DNA of 64,000 nucleotides from an uncultured Gammaproteobacteria bacterium (GTDB lineage Bacteria; Pseudomonadota; Gammaproteobacteria; Arenicellales; JAANXG01), in contig CAMYKW010000015.1 in the NCBI GenBank assembly GCA_947259175.1, forward strand, positions 1 through 64,000. Direction: 5' to 3'. The translations under genes were made by a program, and so were the position numbers. Of this stretch, positions 1-7,976 are shown one piece after another. Under the pieces are notes generated by a model. The model worked only from the letters and a program-made list of their open reading frames with translations. It was not told where the DNA came from and made no database searches. Every line of letters begins with the position of its first letter. The first letter of the stretch is position 1.

Positions 1-888
1 CCGCAACGGGCGGAGGACATCGCTGCATCGCTCGCCACCCAGGTGCGGCCGACGCGCCTTTTGTTGAATGCCTGCGTGGCCCTGGGCCTGCTTGAATTCA
101 ATAACGACAATTATGCCAACAGCGCGCTGAGTAAAACTTTTCTGTTGCCCGGCAAACCGACTTATCTGGGCAATGCGTTCCGCTACAGCGACAACCTGTA
201 CGACACCTGGGGCCGCCTCGAGCAGGCGCTGCGCGAGGGCAAGCCGCCGATGGCGCCCGAAAGCTACCTGGGACAGGATCCGAAGCGCACGCGCCACTTC
301 GTGTACGGCATGCACGATCGCGCGCTAGGCATCGGCAAGGCGCTGGTGGAGCTGGTCGATATTGGCGAACGCCGATCGATGCTCGATGTCGGCGGCGGCC
401 CGGGGACTTACTCCAGCCTGTTCTGCCTGCGCCACCCCGAGCTCCATGCACAAGTGCTCGACTTGCCTGAAGTCGCCGCTATCGCCGAAGAAATCATTGC
501 CCGGATGGGCGCCGGCGACCGGGTGGCGACGCTGCCCGGTGATTACCACGAGACGCCGTTCCCGTCCGGGAACGACGTGGTGTTGATCTCCGGCGTGTTT
601 CATCGCGAGACCGAGGCCGCGTGCCGTAATCTGATCGCGCGCGCCCACGCCAGTCTCGAAGCGGATGGCCTGCTGATCGTCAGCGATGTGTTCACCGACG
701 CGGCGGGCACCGGCCCGCTGTTCGCCACTCTGTTCGGGCTCAATATGATGCTCACCGCGCCCGACGGCGGGGTGCATGCCGACGCCGATGTCGCAGAGTG
801 GATCAGCGCGGCGAACTTCGAAGATGTCGACACGCGCCGGTTTCCACCGCCGATGCCGCACCGGGTGGTGGTCGGTTACAAACGTTAG
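1..888 (+). CDS. SAM-dependent O-methyltransferase, 5' end outside window
   Basis: The frame is already open at base 1, so the gene is cut by the window edge. The visible part has a helical region resembling the dimerisation domain of small-molecule O-methyltransferases (hydroxyneurosporene/acetylserotonin type), followed by the SAM-binding glycine loop LDVGGGPGTYS (bases 379-411), an acidic second strand ending QVLDLPEV, a PGDYHETPFP strand and the late LIVSDVF strand. A GTG at base 43 is probably an internal valine, because coding character continues upstream. It is convergent with the ebo run on the other strand. The substrate cannot be told; methylation of a metabolite handled by the neighbouring ebo genes is only a positional guess. 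Confidence 0.85.
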   Translation, partial: PQRAEDIAASLATQVRPTRLLLNACVALGLLEFNNDNYANSALSKTFLLPGKPTYLGNAFRYSDNLYDTWGRLEQALREGKPPMAPESYLGQDPKRTRHFVYGMHDRALGIGKALVELVDIGERRSMLDVGGGPGTYSSLFCLRHPELHAQVLDLPEVAAIAEEIIARMGAGDRVATLPGDYHETPFPSGNDVVLISGVFHRETEAACRNLIARAHASLEADGLLIVSDVFTDAAGTGPLFATLFGLNMMLTAPDGGVHADADVAEWISAANFEDVDTRRFPPPMPHRVVVGYKR

Positions 889-917
889 TGTTTATCTGAA
901 CTTGGTATGGCAATGCC

Positions 918-1207
918 TTTTTGTGGGAGCGCTTTGTAAGCGCGATTGATTGATTAGCGGTTGTTTATGCCGTGCTCTGTTTACGGCAAAAAACCGCCCC
1001 AAAGAATCGCCGAAAAGCTGAAGCGAGAGAGAATTTTCGGGACCGTGCCCAGCTACTATTCTTGGCAAGTCGTACCAACACGTTATGCCTCCTGCTCGTA
1101 GTTTGACGTTGCGAGTATTGTTATTGCCCGCTAAGAATAGTAGCTGGGCCTCGAGCCTACACGGAGGTATTCACGGCGCGTCCCGGAAATTGTCACTCGG
1201 TTCGGCC
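918..1207. repeat. Spacer with two interspersed repeat families
   Basis: This spacer between convergent genes has no credible gene. Bases 918-996 (GTGGGAGCGCTTTGTAAGCG to AAACCGCC) recur in similar form at 29958-30035. Bases 1016-1207 are a palindromic element whose ends (CGGGACC near 1038-1044, GTCCCGG at 1180-1186) match the element at 30112-30219. In this copy the centre is replaced by a longer segment flanked by a perfect 17-bp inverted repeat, GCCCAGCTACTATTCTT at 1047-1063 and its complement at 1133-1149. Confidence 0.75.
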
Positions 1208-1230
1208 CTGCCGGAAATGTTTGTTTGGTT

Positions 1231-2610
1231 TTATTGCCAGTGCGCGAGCATCAGTTCCTTCACCTCGCGCATGTCGAAGTGGTCTGCGGCCAGGCGCTTG
1301 TTGCTGGCGATGATCAGCGGACCTCGATCGCGGTCCGGCGGCGGCCGGCCGTGGGTGCCCTTAACCAGCTCGGGCTGGAGCGGAATCACGTCCAGCAACA
1401 TCCTGAAGCCGAGATTCTTCTGCAACAGCCGCCAGGCGACCTTCAAGCGCGGAAACTTGAGCCCGGGATCGACGAACAGCTCCAGCGGGTCGTAGCCGGG
1501 CTTGCGGTGGATATCGACGGTGCGCGCGAAGTCCGGCGCCCGCGCGTCGTCCAGCCAGTAGTAATAGGTGAACCACTGCCCCTCGGCGGCCACCGCCACC
1601 AGTTCACCGGCGCGGGGATGATCGATGCCCCACTGTGCCTTGCCGGATGCATCCAGCACGTGCTCGATGCCCGGCGTGTTCTCCAGCAGCCCGGCCACCG
1701 CATCCATATCACCCGGCTCGCGCACGTACACATGCGCGACCTGATGGTCGACGGTGGCGAACGCCCGCGACGCGCCGAAGTCGAGCAACTCCCAGCCCAG
1801 GGTCTCGCGCACGGCGAGGTAACCGTGCTCGCGCAGCACGCGGTTGATGTCGATGTGCCCGGTGGCGGTTTCGATGCCGTATTCCGACACCACCATCACC
1901 TCGGCGCCGGCGGCGCGCACGTGGGTGATGAGTTCCCCGGCGGCCCGATCGACGGCGGCGACGTCCGCCCAGATGCGCGCATCATGCGGTCCGATGCGCT
2001 GCAGGTTGTAATCCAGGTGCGGAAGATAGACGAGTTCCAGCGCCGGCCGATGATTATCGAAGACCTGGCGCGCGCACGCGGCGATCCATTCGGTTGACGC
2101 GATGTCCGATTTCGGCCCCCAGAAATTAAAGAACGGAAACGGGCCGAGCCTGGCCTCCAGGTCGCGGTGCAGTGCGGCCGGATGCGAGTACAGCGCCGGG
2201 ATCTTGCGGCCGTCGGCGGGATACACCGGCCGCGGGGTGACCGAATAGTCGACGCTTGCGTACATGTTGTACCACCAGAACAGCTGCGCACAGTCAAAAT
2301 CCGGCAGCTGCTGCCGCGCCGCGTCCCACACCTTCTCGCCGTGCACCAGATGGTTGGACTGCCGCCACAGCCACACCTCGGCCTGGTCGCGGAAGTACCA
2401 GCCGTTGGCGACGATACCGTGTTCGCGCGGCAGCGTGCCGGTGAGCATCGTCGACTGCGAGGTGCAGGTGACGGCGGGGAACGGCGGCTTGAGCGTGGCC
2501 ATGAATCCGTCCTCGGCCAGTGCGTTCAGGTTTGGCGTGTGCTCGCCCAGCAAGTCGGGCGTGAGTCCGACGACGCTGATGACCACCAGCGGGGGTTGCC
2601 GCGCGCTCAT
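1231..2610 (-). CDS. eboF: EboF-like alkaline-phosphatase-superfamily protein
   Basis: 459 residues of the type I phosphodiesterase/nucleotide pyrophosphatase fold. The N-terminus has the family layout TPNLNALAEDG followed by TCTSQSTMLTG, whose threonine is the expected nucleophile, and then PREHGIVANGW. A later PHLDYNLQRIGPHD segment supplies Asp and His ligands. Two generic motifs differ: the first-strand Asp is absent (VVISVVGLTPD) and the usual SDHG is SEYG. It starts by ATGA overlap with eboE and is the last gene of the run. In known ebo clusters such a protein accompanies EboA, B, C and E in moving a metabolite precursor to the cell envelope; the reaction is unknown. Confidence 0.87.
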   Translation of the reverse strand: MSARQPPLVVISVVGLTPDLLGEHTPNLNALAEDGFMATLKPPFPAVTCTSQSTMLTGTLPREHGIVANGWYFRDQAEVWLWRQSNHLVHGEKVWDAARQQLPDFDCAQLFWWYNMYASVDYSVTPRPVYPADGRKIPALYSHPAALHRDLEARLGPFPFFNFWGPKSDIASTEWIAACARQVFDNHRPALELVYLPHLDYNLQRIGPHDARIWADVAAVDRAAGELITHVRAAGAEVMVVSEYGIETATGHIDINRVLREHGYLAVRETLGWELLDFGASRAFATVDHQVAHVYVREPGDMDAVAGLLENTPGIEHVLDASGKAQWGIDHPRAGELVAVAAEGQWFTYYYWLDDARAPDFARTVDIHRKPGYDPLELFVDPGLKFPRLKVAWRLLQKNLGFRMLLDVIPLQPELVKGTHGRPPPDRDRGPLIIASNKRLAADHFDMREVKELMLAHWQ

Positions 2611-3821
2611 GGGTCCGGCGTCAACAGATCGCGCGCGCGCAGCGCATCTTCCAGCCAGGTCAACTCGGCGGCCAGCCCGGCCACCAGTTCCTCATCGGTA
2701 TGGGGTCGCAGATCATCCGGCATCACCTGCCAGGTATAGGTCTCGACCTCGAGGTGCGGGCGCCAATGGCGGTGCGCGGCCAACACGTCCAGCACCTTGC
2801 CGATCTCGCCCTGGGTGGTACCGAGCGCGGCCTCCGCCAGGGTGTCGACCTGGATAGGGACATGAAAATGAATCCGCCACGGTCGATCGGTGGGAACCTG
2901 GCCGGCCAGGGCATCGGGCAGATCCATGCTGCCTACGAGTTCGCCGTCGGCGCCGCGGGCGCGCACCTGGTGCAGATACCTGGGCTCGGCAAACTCCGCC
3001 GCGGCGCGGCGCTGCGCCTCGTCGCCGGGCCGCGCCAGTTCCAGGGCGCAGGATATCTGCACCTTGCCCACCGTCACCTCCGCGTCGCTCAGCCGCGACA
3101 GGGATTCTGCCGGGTCTTCGAACATCACCGCCTGATGGCACACGTCGTAGCACACCCCGAGGTGGCGTTCCACGGCGCCGGTATCGATCCCCAGCCGTTT
3201 CGCCGCCGCCGGCAACGCCTTGGTGAACAGCTCGACGGTTTGCTCGGTGGACTCGAGCACCCCGCCCGGCTCCATCTCCAGGCACACGCGGATCGGCCGG
3301 CCGTGCGACTGGGCGAGCTCGTCGAGCCGTGCGGCGAGCCGGCACAACGCCGCCGCCGCCTGCTCGTGTAGCGCCTCATTCCAATGCGGGCGGAAACCGA
3401 GCGGCAAGGTCGAGATCGTACCCTCGTCGTAGTCATGCGGCAGGCACTCAGCAAGGATGCGCGCCAACGCAAGGGTGTATTCAACGCGTCGGGGATCGGC
3501 CCAATGGGGCGTGTACACGCGCTGTTTTACACTGCGCGCATGAAAACCGCCGTACGGAAAACCGTTCAGGGTGAACAGCTCGATGCCGTGTGTCGCGAGC
3601 CGTTCGCGGAACCGGTCGCACCCGCCGCCATCGATCTTGGCCGCCGCCGCGGCGCTCAACCACAGACCCGCGCCGGCCCGGGCGACGCCGCGCACGCGGG
3701 CCACGGCGGCCACCCAGGTGGGCAGAATGCCCGCCACATCGGCAGCGCTCTCGCCGGGATGCACATTGCTGCAGTAGGCGAGCTCCGATCGTCGCCAACC
3801 CCCGGCGGCAGCTTCGCTCAC
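2607..3821 (-). CDS. eboE: EboE, TIM-barrel metabolite traffic protein
   Basis: 404 residues. The N-terminal LAYCSNVHPGES segment, the internal CLEMEPGGVLE strand and CYDVCHQAVMFEDP fit the EboE branch of the xylose-isomerase-like TIM-barrel superfamily. Translation starts at a GTG that follows the eboB stop directly (TGAGTG), and the 3' end overlaps eboF by four bases, so eboB, eboE and eboF are translationally coupled. The family is known as part of the ebo cluster; its exact isomerase or hydrolase reaction has not been assigned. No signal peptide or membrane segment is visible, so a cytoplasmic location is inferred. Confidence 0.88.
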   Translation of the reverse strand: MSEAAAGGWRRSELAYCSNVHPGESAADVAGILPTWVAAVARVRGVARAGAGLWLSAAAAAKIDGGGCDRFRERLATHGIELFTLNGFPYGGFHARSVKQRVYTPHWADPRRVEYTLALARILAECLPHDYDEGTISTLPLGFRPHWNEALHEQAAAALCRLAARLDELAQSHGRPIRVCLEMEPGGVLESTEQTVELFTKALPAAAKRLGIDTGAVERHLGVCYDVCHQAVMFEDPAESLSRLSDAEVTVGKVQISCALELARPGDEAQRRAAAEFAEPRYLHQVRARGADGELVGSMDLPDALAGQVPTDRPWRIHFHVPIQVDTLAEAALGTTQGEIGKVLDVLAAHRHWRPHLEVETYTWQVMPDDLRPHTDEELVAGLAAELTWLEDALRARDLLTPDP

Positions 3822-4703
3822 TCAGGCCTCGACCACCGGTGTCTGCCCGCGCAGCACCGAGTTGTCCTCGAAAAGCTGGGTCTGGTCGATCGTGGCCGCG
3901 GCCATATCCTCGATGGACATGCGTCCGCTCTGGGCGAAGAATTCGACCGGATTGGTAAACAGCACGCGCTCGATATCGGCCTCGGAGAAGCCCGCGTCGC
4001 GCATCGCCTGGCCGGTCTTCGGCACCTTGAGCGGATCACTGCGCCCCCAGTCCGCGGCGCTGTTGACCACCATCTTTTCCAGACCGTACTGCTTGAGCAG
4101 CGCCACCATGCGCTGCTCCGACATCTTGGTGTGCGGGTAGATGGAGTGGCCGCGCCAGCAGCCGGTCTCCATCACCAGCGGCAGTGTGACCTCGTTGAGG
4201 TGATCGACAATCACCATCTCCTCATCGATGCCGACCTCACGCACCAGTGCCAGGGTGCGCTCGGTGCCCTTCTTTTTGTCGCGGTGCGGCGTGTGAATCA
4301 GGGCGGGCAGCTCGTGCTCCATGGCCAGATTCAGATGTTCGGCGAAAAACCGCTCCTCGGCGTCGCTCATGTCGTCGTAGCCGATCTCGCCGACCGCCAC
4401 CACACCGTCTTTCTCCAGATAGCGCGGCACCGCCTTCATCACTTCCTCCGCCAGCGGCACGTTGTTCGACTCCTTGGGATTCACGGCGATGGTGCAATAG
4501 TGGCGGATGCCGAACTGGCTGGCGCGGAAGCGCTCCCAGCCCACCAGGGAGTCGAAGTAATCGATGAAGGTCCCCGCCTGGGTGCGCGGTTGACCCTGCC
4601 AGAAGGCGGGCTCGACCACGCCGACGATGCCGGCCGCGGCCATGTTCTCGTAATCGTCGGTGGTGCGGGACAGCATGTGGATATGAGGGTCAAAGTAACG
4701 CAT
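3822..4703 (-). CDS. eboB: EboB, TatD-family metal-dependent hydrolase
   Basis: 293 residues. All expected metal-ligand motifs of the TatD amidohydrolase fold are visible: DPHIHM at the N-terminus, VGEIGYDD, ALIHTPHRDK, VDHLNE and NSAADWG. The N-terminal TTDDYENMAAAGIVGVVEPAFW stretch is characteristic of the EboB subgroup rather than of general TatD DNases. The start is preceded by AGGAG with an eight-base spacing, 23 bases after the eboA stop. The substrate is unknown; cytoplasmic hydrolysis of an ebo-cluster metabolite is inferred from context. Confidence 0.9.
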   Translation of the reverse strand: MRYFDPHIHMLSRTTDDYENMAAAGIVGVVEPAFWQGQPRTQAGTFIDYFDSLVGWERFRASQFGIRHYCTIAVNPKESNNVPLAEEVMKAVPRYLEKDGVVAVGEIGYDDMSDAEERFFAEHLNLAMEHELPALIHTPHRDKKKGTERTLALVREVGIDEEMVIVDHLNEVTLPLVMETGCWRGHSIYPHTKMSEQRMVALLKQYGLEKMVVNSAADWGRSDPLKVPKTGQAMRDAGFSEADIERVLFTNPVEFFAQSGRMSIEDMAAATIDQTQLFEDNSVLRGQTPVVEA

Positions 4704-4726
4704 GACGGCATTCTCCTGATGACTTG

Positions 4727-5596
4727 TTAACTGGATTGCGACAGCGCGTCGTCGAGCGCAGCGCGTGTACGTTCATCGCCCTCCTCCTTAAGCCGGCTGC
4801 GCAAGGCGTGGCGAAACTCGGGATACTCCGGCATCCGCCGTCCGAGGGCGACGGCGGCGTAATAACGGTGGCTCGGGTCCTGGTCTTCGAGATACGTGAG
4901 CATCAGGGTGTTACCGCCGGCACTTGCGTGCGGGCCGAGGGCCAGCCAAATGTCCGCGGGCACATCGCGGCCGGCGGCGCGCCGCTCGTCGATGTAGTCT
5001 TCACACATGCGTGACAGATCCGCATTGGCGCGCAGTTCGAGGCCATGCACCGCGTCGATGTTCACGCCGATGAACAGGGCCTTGAGAATCATCTGATTGA
5101 ATTCGTGGTCGCTGTAGCGGGCGGCGGGATAGGGATTGTGTCGCGCCAGCGCGGCGAACAGCGCGACGCTGTTGGTGCGGCCGACCTCGAGGGCGAGATG
5201 CTTCAAGCCATCGTCCGCGCTCACCAGCGCCAGCGCGCGTATCACCACCGCGCGCTCAATTTCGTCGCCACCGCGAAACAAGCCGTCGGCCAATGCGACG
5301 GCATGCTGCGGATGATGGGCGGCGCCGGCGAGCAGCAGCGCGACACGCCCCGCGTCCCCCAACGGCCAGGCGGCAATGGGCACCGGCCCGATGTCGGTGA
5401 CGATGTCTGCGGCGCCCGCGCCCAGCGGCACCAATCCCAGCTTGCGGCGCGATCGCGCCGACAGCAACGACAGCGTGTCCACCGGATCGGCGGCGGTGTC
5501 GAGTTGCCGGTAGGCGTCATCGAGCCACTGCCGGGCTTCCTCGGTGCTGCGTTCGCGCACCGCCGCATTCAGCTGCGCCAGATAATCATCGCTCAT
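4727..5596 (-). CDS. eboA: EboA-domain metabolite traffic protein
   Basis: 289 residues, alpha-helical. The signature of the EboA family is clear in the middle: NPYPAARYSD, FNQMILKALFIGV, then GLELRANADLSRMC and DYIDERRAAGRDVP. EboA proteins are known only from ebo clusters, where they are needed with the others for transport or processing of precursors such as the scytonemin precursor of cyanobacteria; their biochemistry is not settled. No signal peptide is seen. Separated from the upstream UbiA-type gene by 100 bases, the largest gap in the ebo part of the run, so an internal promoter is possible there. Confidence 0.9.
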   Translation of the reverse strand: MSDDYLAQLNAAVRERSTEEARQWLDDAYRQLDTAADPVDTLSLLSARSRRKLGLVPLGAGAADIVTDIGPVPIAAWPLGDAGRVALLLAGAAHHPQHAVALADGLFRGGDEIERAVVIRALALVSADDGLKHLALEVGRTNSVALFAALARHNPYPAARYSDHEFNQMILKALFIGVNIDAVHGLELRANADLSRMCEDYIDERRAAGRDVPADIWLALGPHASAGGNTLMLTYLEDQDPSHRYYAAVALGRRMPEYPEFRHALRSRLKEEGDERTRAALDDALSQSS

Positions 5597-5696
5597 GACC
5601 GGATACCTTCATCGCCATCTTCCGCCGTGTGCTTGTTCATGTTCGCGGCCACCTGCGTAGATTGTAGATTATAGAGTGAGTGACACTCGGATCGGT

Positions 5697-6566
5697 TCAG
5701 GTGACATACATCCACCGGCCCAGAATTCGCGCCGGCACGATCAGCGCCAGCACCAAGAATCCACCCCACCAGGGCGCACCCGCGAACACCATCATCGCAT
5801 CGAGCGGGATCACGCCCATGATCAACAGCTTCATCGCCGACTGGACGTTTTCCGCATCGAAGTTGCGATAGGTCCAGGCCAGCCGATAGACGACGAACGC
5901 CGCGCCCGCGATCACCGCCGGCATCGCCCAACGCTGCGGCAACACCCCTGCGGCAATCAGCGTCACAACGATGACGCCGGTGGCCAGGATGCCGAGTGCA
6001 CACGCGACCAACGGCGCGCGTTGTTTGGCGGTGGTCTCGATCGAGCTCAACACCGTCAACGATACCACATACAGCAAGATCGGGGACGCGAGCAGGAAGT
6101 CTTGCGCGCTCAAGCCGGTCACCGACAAACCGAGCAGCCAGTTGAGGTAACGGCAGCCGCCCATCACCAGGCTGCCGACGCGATAGCGCTTGGCGACGCC
6201 GTCGTAGAGCACGATGGCGGCGGCCAACACCAGCGCGATGAGCAATTGCAGGCCGCCTTGGGCGGCAGCCAGCAGGACGCCGCACGCCAAAGCGCCCCAC
6301 CCCAACAGCCAGGCGCGGGCGAGCGGGACGCGGCCCGACGGCAACGGCCGTCCCGGCCGCTCGCGGCGGTCTTCTTCCAGATCGAAACAATCGTTGAGGA
6401 TCATGCCCCCGGCGTACAGGCACAGCGACGCCGCCGACAGCAGCACCAGCGCCGCGCCGCGCACCTCGCCGCCGGTGGCGATCAGGTGCGCGGCGAGGAT
6501 ATTGGAGATCGCGGTGAACACCGCCGGCGCGCGGATCAATTGCAGATAGGGAAACAGGGACGACAT
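5697..6566 (-). CDS. eboC: EboC-like UbiA-family prenyltransferase
   Basis: 289 residues starting MSSLFPYLQLIRAP, with about eight hydrophobic segments. The first UbiA aspartate motif is NDCFDLEEDRRERPGRPLPSG-like (N-D-x-x-D-x-x-x-D), placed after the second membrane segment, and the second region is YDGVAKR followed by GGCRYLNWLLG. UbiA enzymes join a polyprenyl diphosphate to an acceptor in the membrane. The ATG at 6566 lies four bases beyond the stop of the upstream TIM-barrel gene. Longer upstream reading in the same frame overlaps that gene and is not coding. Acceptor and prenyl length cannot be read from the sequence. Confidence 0.87.
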   Translation of the reverse strand: MSSLFPYLQLIRAPAVFTAISNILAAHLIATGGEVRGAALVLLSAASLCLYAGGMILNDCFDLEEDRRERPGRPLPSGRVPLARAWLLGWGALACGVLLAAAQGGLQLLIALVLAAAIVLYDGVAKRYRVGSLVMGGCRYLNWLLGLSVTGLSAQDFLLASPILLYVVSLTVLSSIETTAKQRAPLVACALGILATGVIVVTLIAAGVLPQRWAMPAVIAGAAFVVYRLAWTYRNFDAENVQSAMKLLIMGVIPLDAMMVFAGAPWWGGFLVLALIVPARILGRWMYVT

Positions 6567-6570
6567 CGGA

Positions 6571-7410
6571 TCAATACAACAGGGCGGACAGATATGCGAG
6601 GGCGCGCGCGCCGACCTCTTCCGGCTTATCCGGATAGCTGTACAGTTCCACCGTGAGCTTGCCGTCGTAGCCGGCGTTGCGCAGCGCGGTGAAATATTCC
6701 GCGAACGGCAGGTCGCCGTCGCCGGGTACGCGGTGAAAGTGTTTGCGATCCCTGATGTCTTCCACGTGCACGTTCCAGATGCGCCCGCGCAGCAGGTCGA
6801 TGGTGCGCTGCGGGTCCTCGCCGTCGAGATACGAATGGCCGATATCCAGATTGGCGCCCAGATCCGGGGACCCGACGCGCTCCAGCACCTCGACGAGCTC
6901 GCTGGCACGTTCGACCAGCAGTCCCGGCTCGTACTCGATGCCCACGCGTACATTATACTTGGCGGCCTCGTCGCACACCCGCTCGAGGCTGTCGACGAAC
7001 CAGTCCAGCGCGCGCTCGGGCTCCACCCCGGGGGTGGGGTGCCCGGAGGTGACGCTGACGCACGGCGCCTGGATGCGCGCCGCCAACTGCAGACACGCGA
7101 TGGTGTAGTCCTGCCGCCAGCGGCGCAGCTCGGGATCGGCATTGGACAGCGCCGGCTCGAACACGTTCTCCGGCGGCGCCGGGGTGTAATAGCCGTTGGC
7201 GGTGTTGGCGTTGAGGTTGCTGATGGTGAGTCCGAGATCCGCAATCAATTGACCGATGGCGTCGGCCTGCTCTTCACCGACCTCGGTCGCGAACCAGTGC
7301 GGCCGGTCGCACAGCAGCTCCGCGCCGGGATAACCGATGCGGGCGATGGCGCGCAGCGCGGTCGATAGATCGGTGCGCGTGAAGGCGTTGGTGCTGTAGG
7401 CGAGCTGCAT
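6571..7410 (-). CDS. Sugar-phosphate isomerase/epimerase-like TIM barrel
   Basis: 279 residues beginning MQLAYSTNAF. It has the xylose-isomerase-like (AP endonuclease 2) TIM-barrel pattern: SNLNANTANG, SVTSGHP, GIEYEPGLL with a metal-type glutamate, NLDIGHSYL with aspartate and histidine, NVHVEDI and TVELYSYPD. These residues could bind a divalent metal. It sits between cytochrome b561 and the UbiA gene, five bases from the former and four from the latter, so it belongs to the same transcript. It is distinct from EboE, which makes two TIM barrels in this cluster. Substrate unknown. Confidence 0.85.
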   Translation of the reverse strand: MQLAYSTNAFTRTDLSTALRAIARIGYPGAELLCDRPHWFATEVGEEQADAIGQLIADLGLTISNLNANTANGYYTPAPPENVFEPALSNADPELRRWRQDYTIACLQLAARIQAPCVSVTSGHPTPGVEPERALDWFVDSLERVCDEAAKYNVRVGIEYEPGLLVERASELVEVLERVGSPDLGANLDIGHSYLDGEDPQRTIDLLRGRIWNVHVEDIRDRKHFHRVPGDGDLPFAEYFTALRNAGYDGKLTVELYSYPDKPEEVGARALAYLSALLY

Positions 7411-7415
7411 TCTGG

Positions 7416-7976
7416 TCAACGCCGTTTGCGGCCGGTGATCATCGACCGCGCCAGGTTTTCCCGGTGGACCCGGCTCGCGTATAAAACACCGATGAGATGC
7501 AGCGCGATCAGCGCCAAGCCCAGATTGGTGGTGTACACGTGCAGCGTGTGGATGGTGCCGCCGTAGTAAAACAGCGTCGTGTCGCCGAGGGGGCCGGCGC
7601 GATTTTCCGCCGCATCCAAAGCGATGCCGCTGACCGCAATAAGGAGCAGGATCACCAGCATGAACACGACATTGATACCGCCTAACGGATTGTGACCGAG
7701 GTAACGACGCGTCCGCCGGCGCATCAGATCGCGCACATAGCCGAGCACCACCGCCGGTGAATACACGAAATTGCCAAAGCGCGCATGACGCGTACCCGTC
7801 ACGCCCCAGAAAATTCTGATTACCACCAATCCGAGCACGGCGTACCCGGCGTCGAGATGGAGATCGTAATTGTTTTCCTGGGTGAGGTAAGAAATTACGA
7901 AAGTCACGACCAGCAACCAGTGCGCCGAGCGCACCAGCACATCCCAAACTTTAATCGTCTCACCGACGGGCATCAT
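7416..7976 (-). CDS. Cytochrome b561-type membrane protein
   Basis: 186 residues with four hydrophobic helices. Haem-ligand histidines are visible in RSAHWLLVV, DLHLDAGY, and the pair HTLHVYTTNLG and ALHLIG, as in the prokaryotic cytochrome b561/Ni-Fe hydrogenase b-subunit fold. Such proteins carry electrons between the quinone pool and a periplasmic or membrane partner. Its start lies 17 bases inside the end of the upstream von Willebrand protein gene, so translation is probably coupled. The context suggests a redox step for the ebo-linked product, which is inference. Confidence 0.87.
   Translation of the reverse strand: MMPVGETIKVWDVLVRSAHWLLVVTFVISYLTQENNYDLHLDAGYAVLGLVVIRIFWGVTGTRHARFGNFVYSPAVVLGYVRDLMRRRTRRYLGHNPLGGINVVFMLVILLLIAVSGIALDAAENRAGPLGDTTLFYYGGTIHTLHVYTTNLGLALIALHLIGVLYASRVHRENLARSMITGRKRR

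Noticed and set aside
3384-4730. Plus-strand open frame of 448 codons opposite eboE/eboB
   Set aside because: EboE and EboB on the minus strand have conserved motifs throughout; the plus frame has none.
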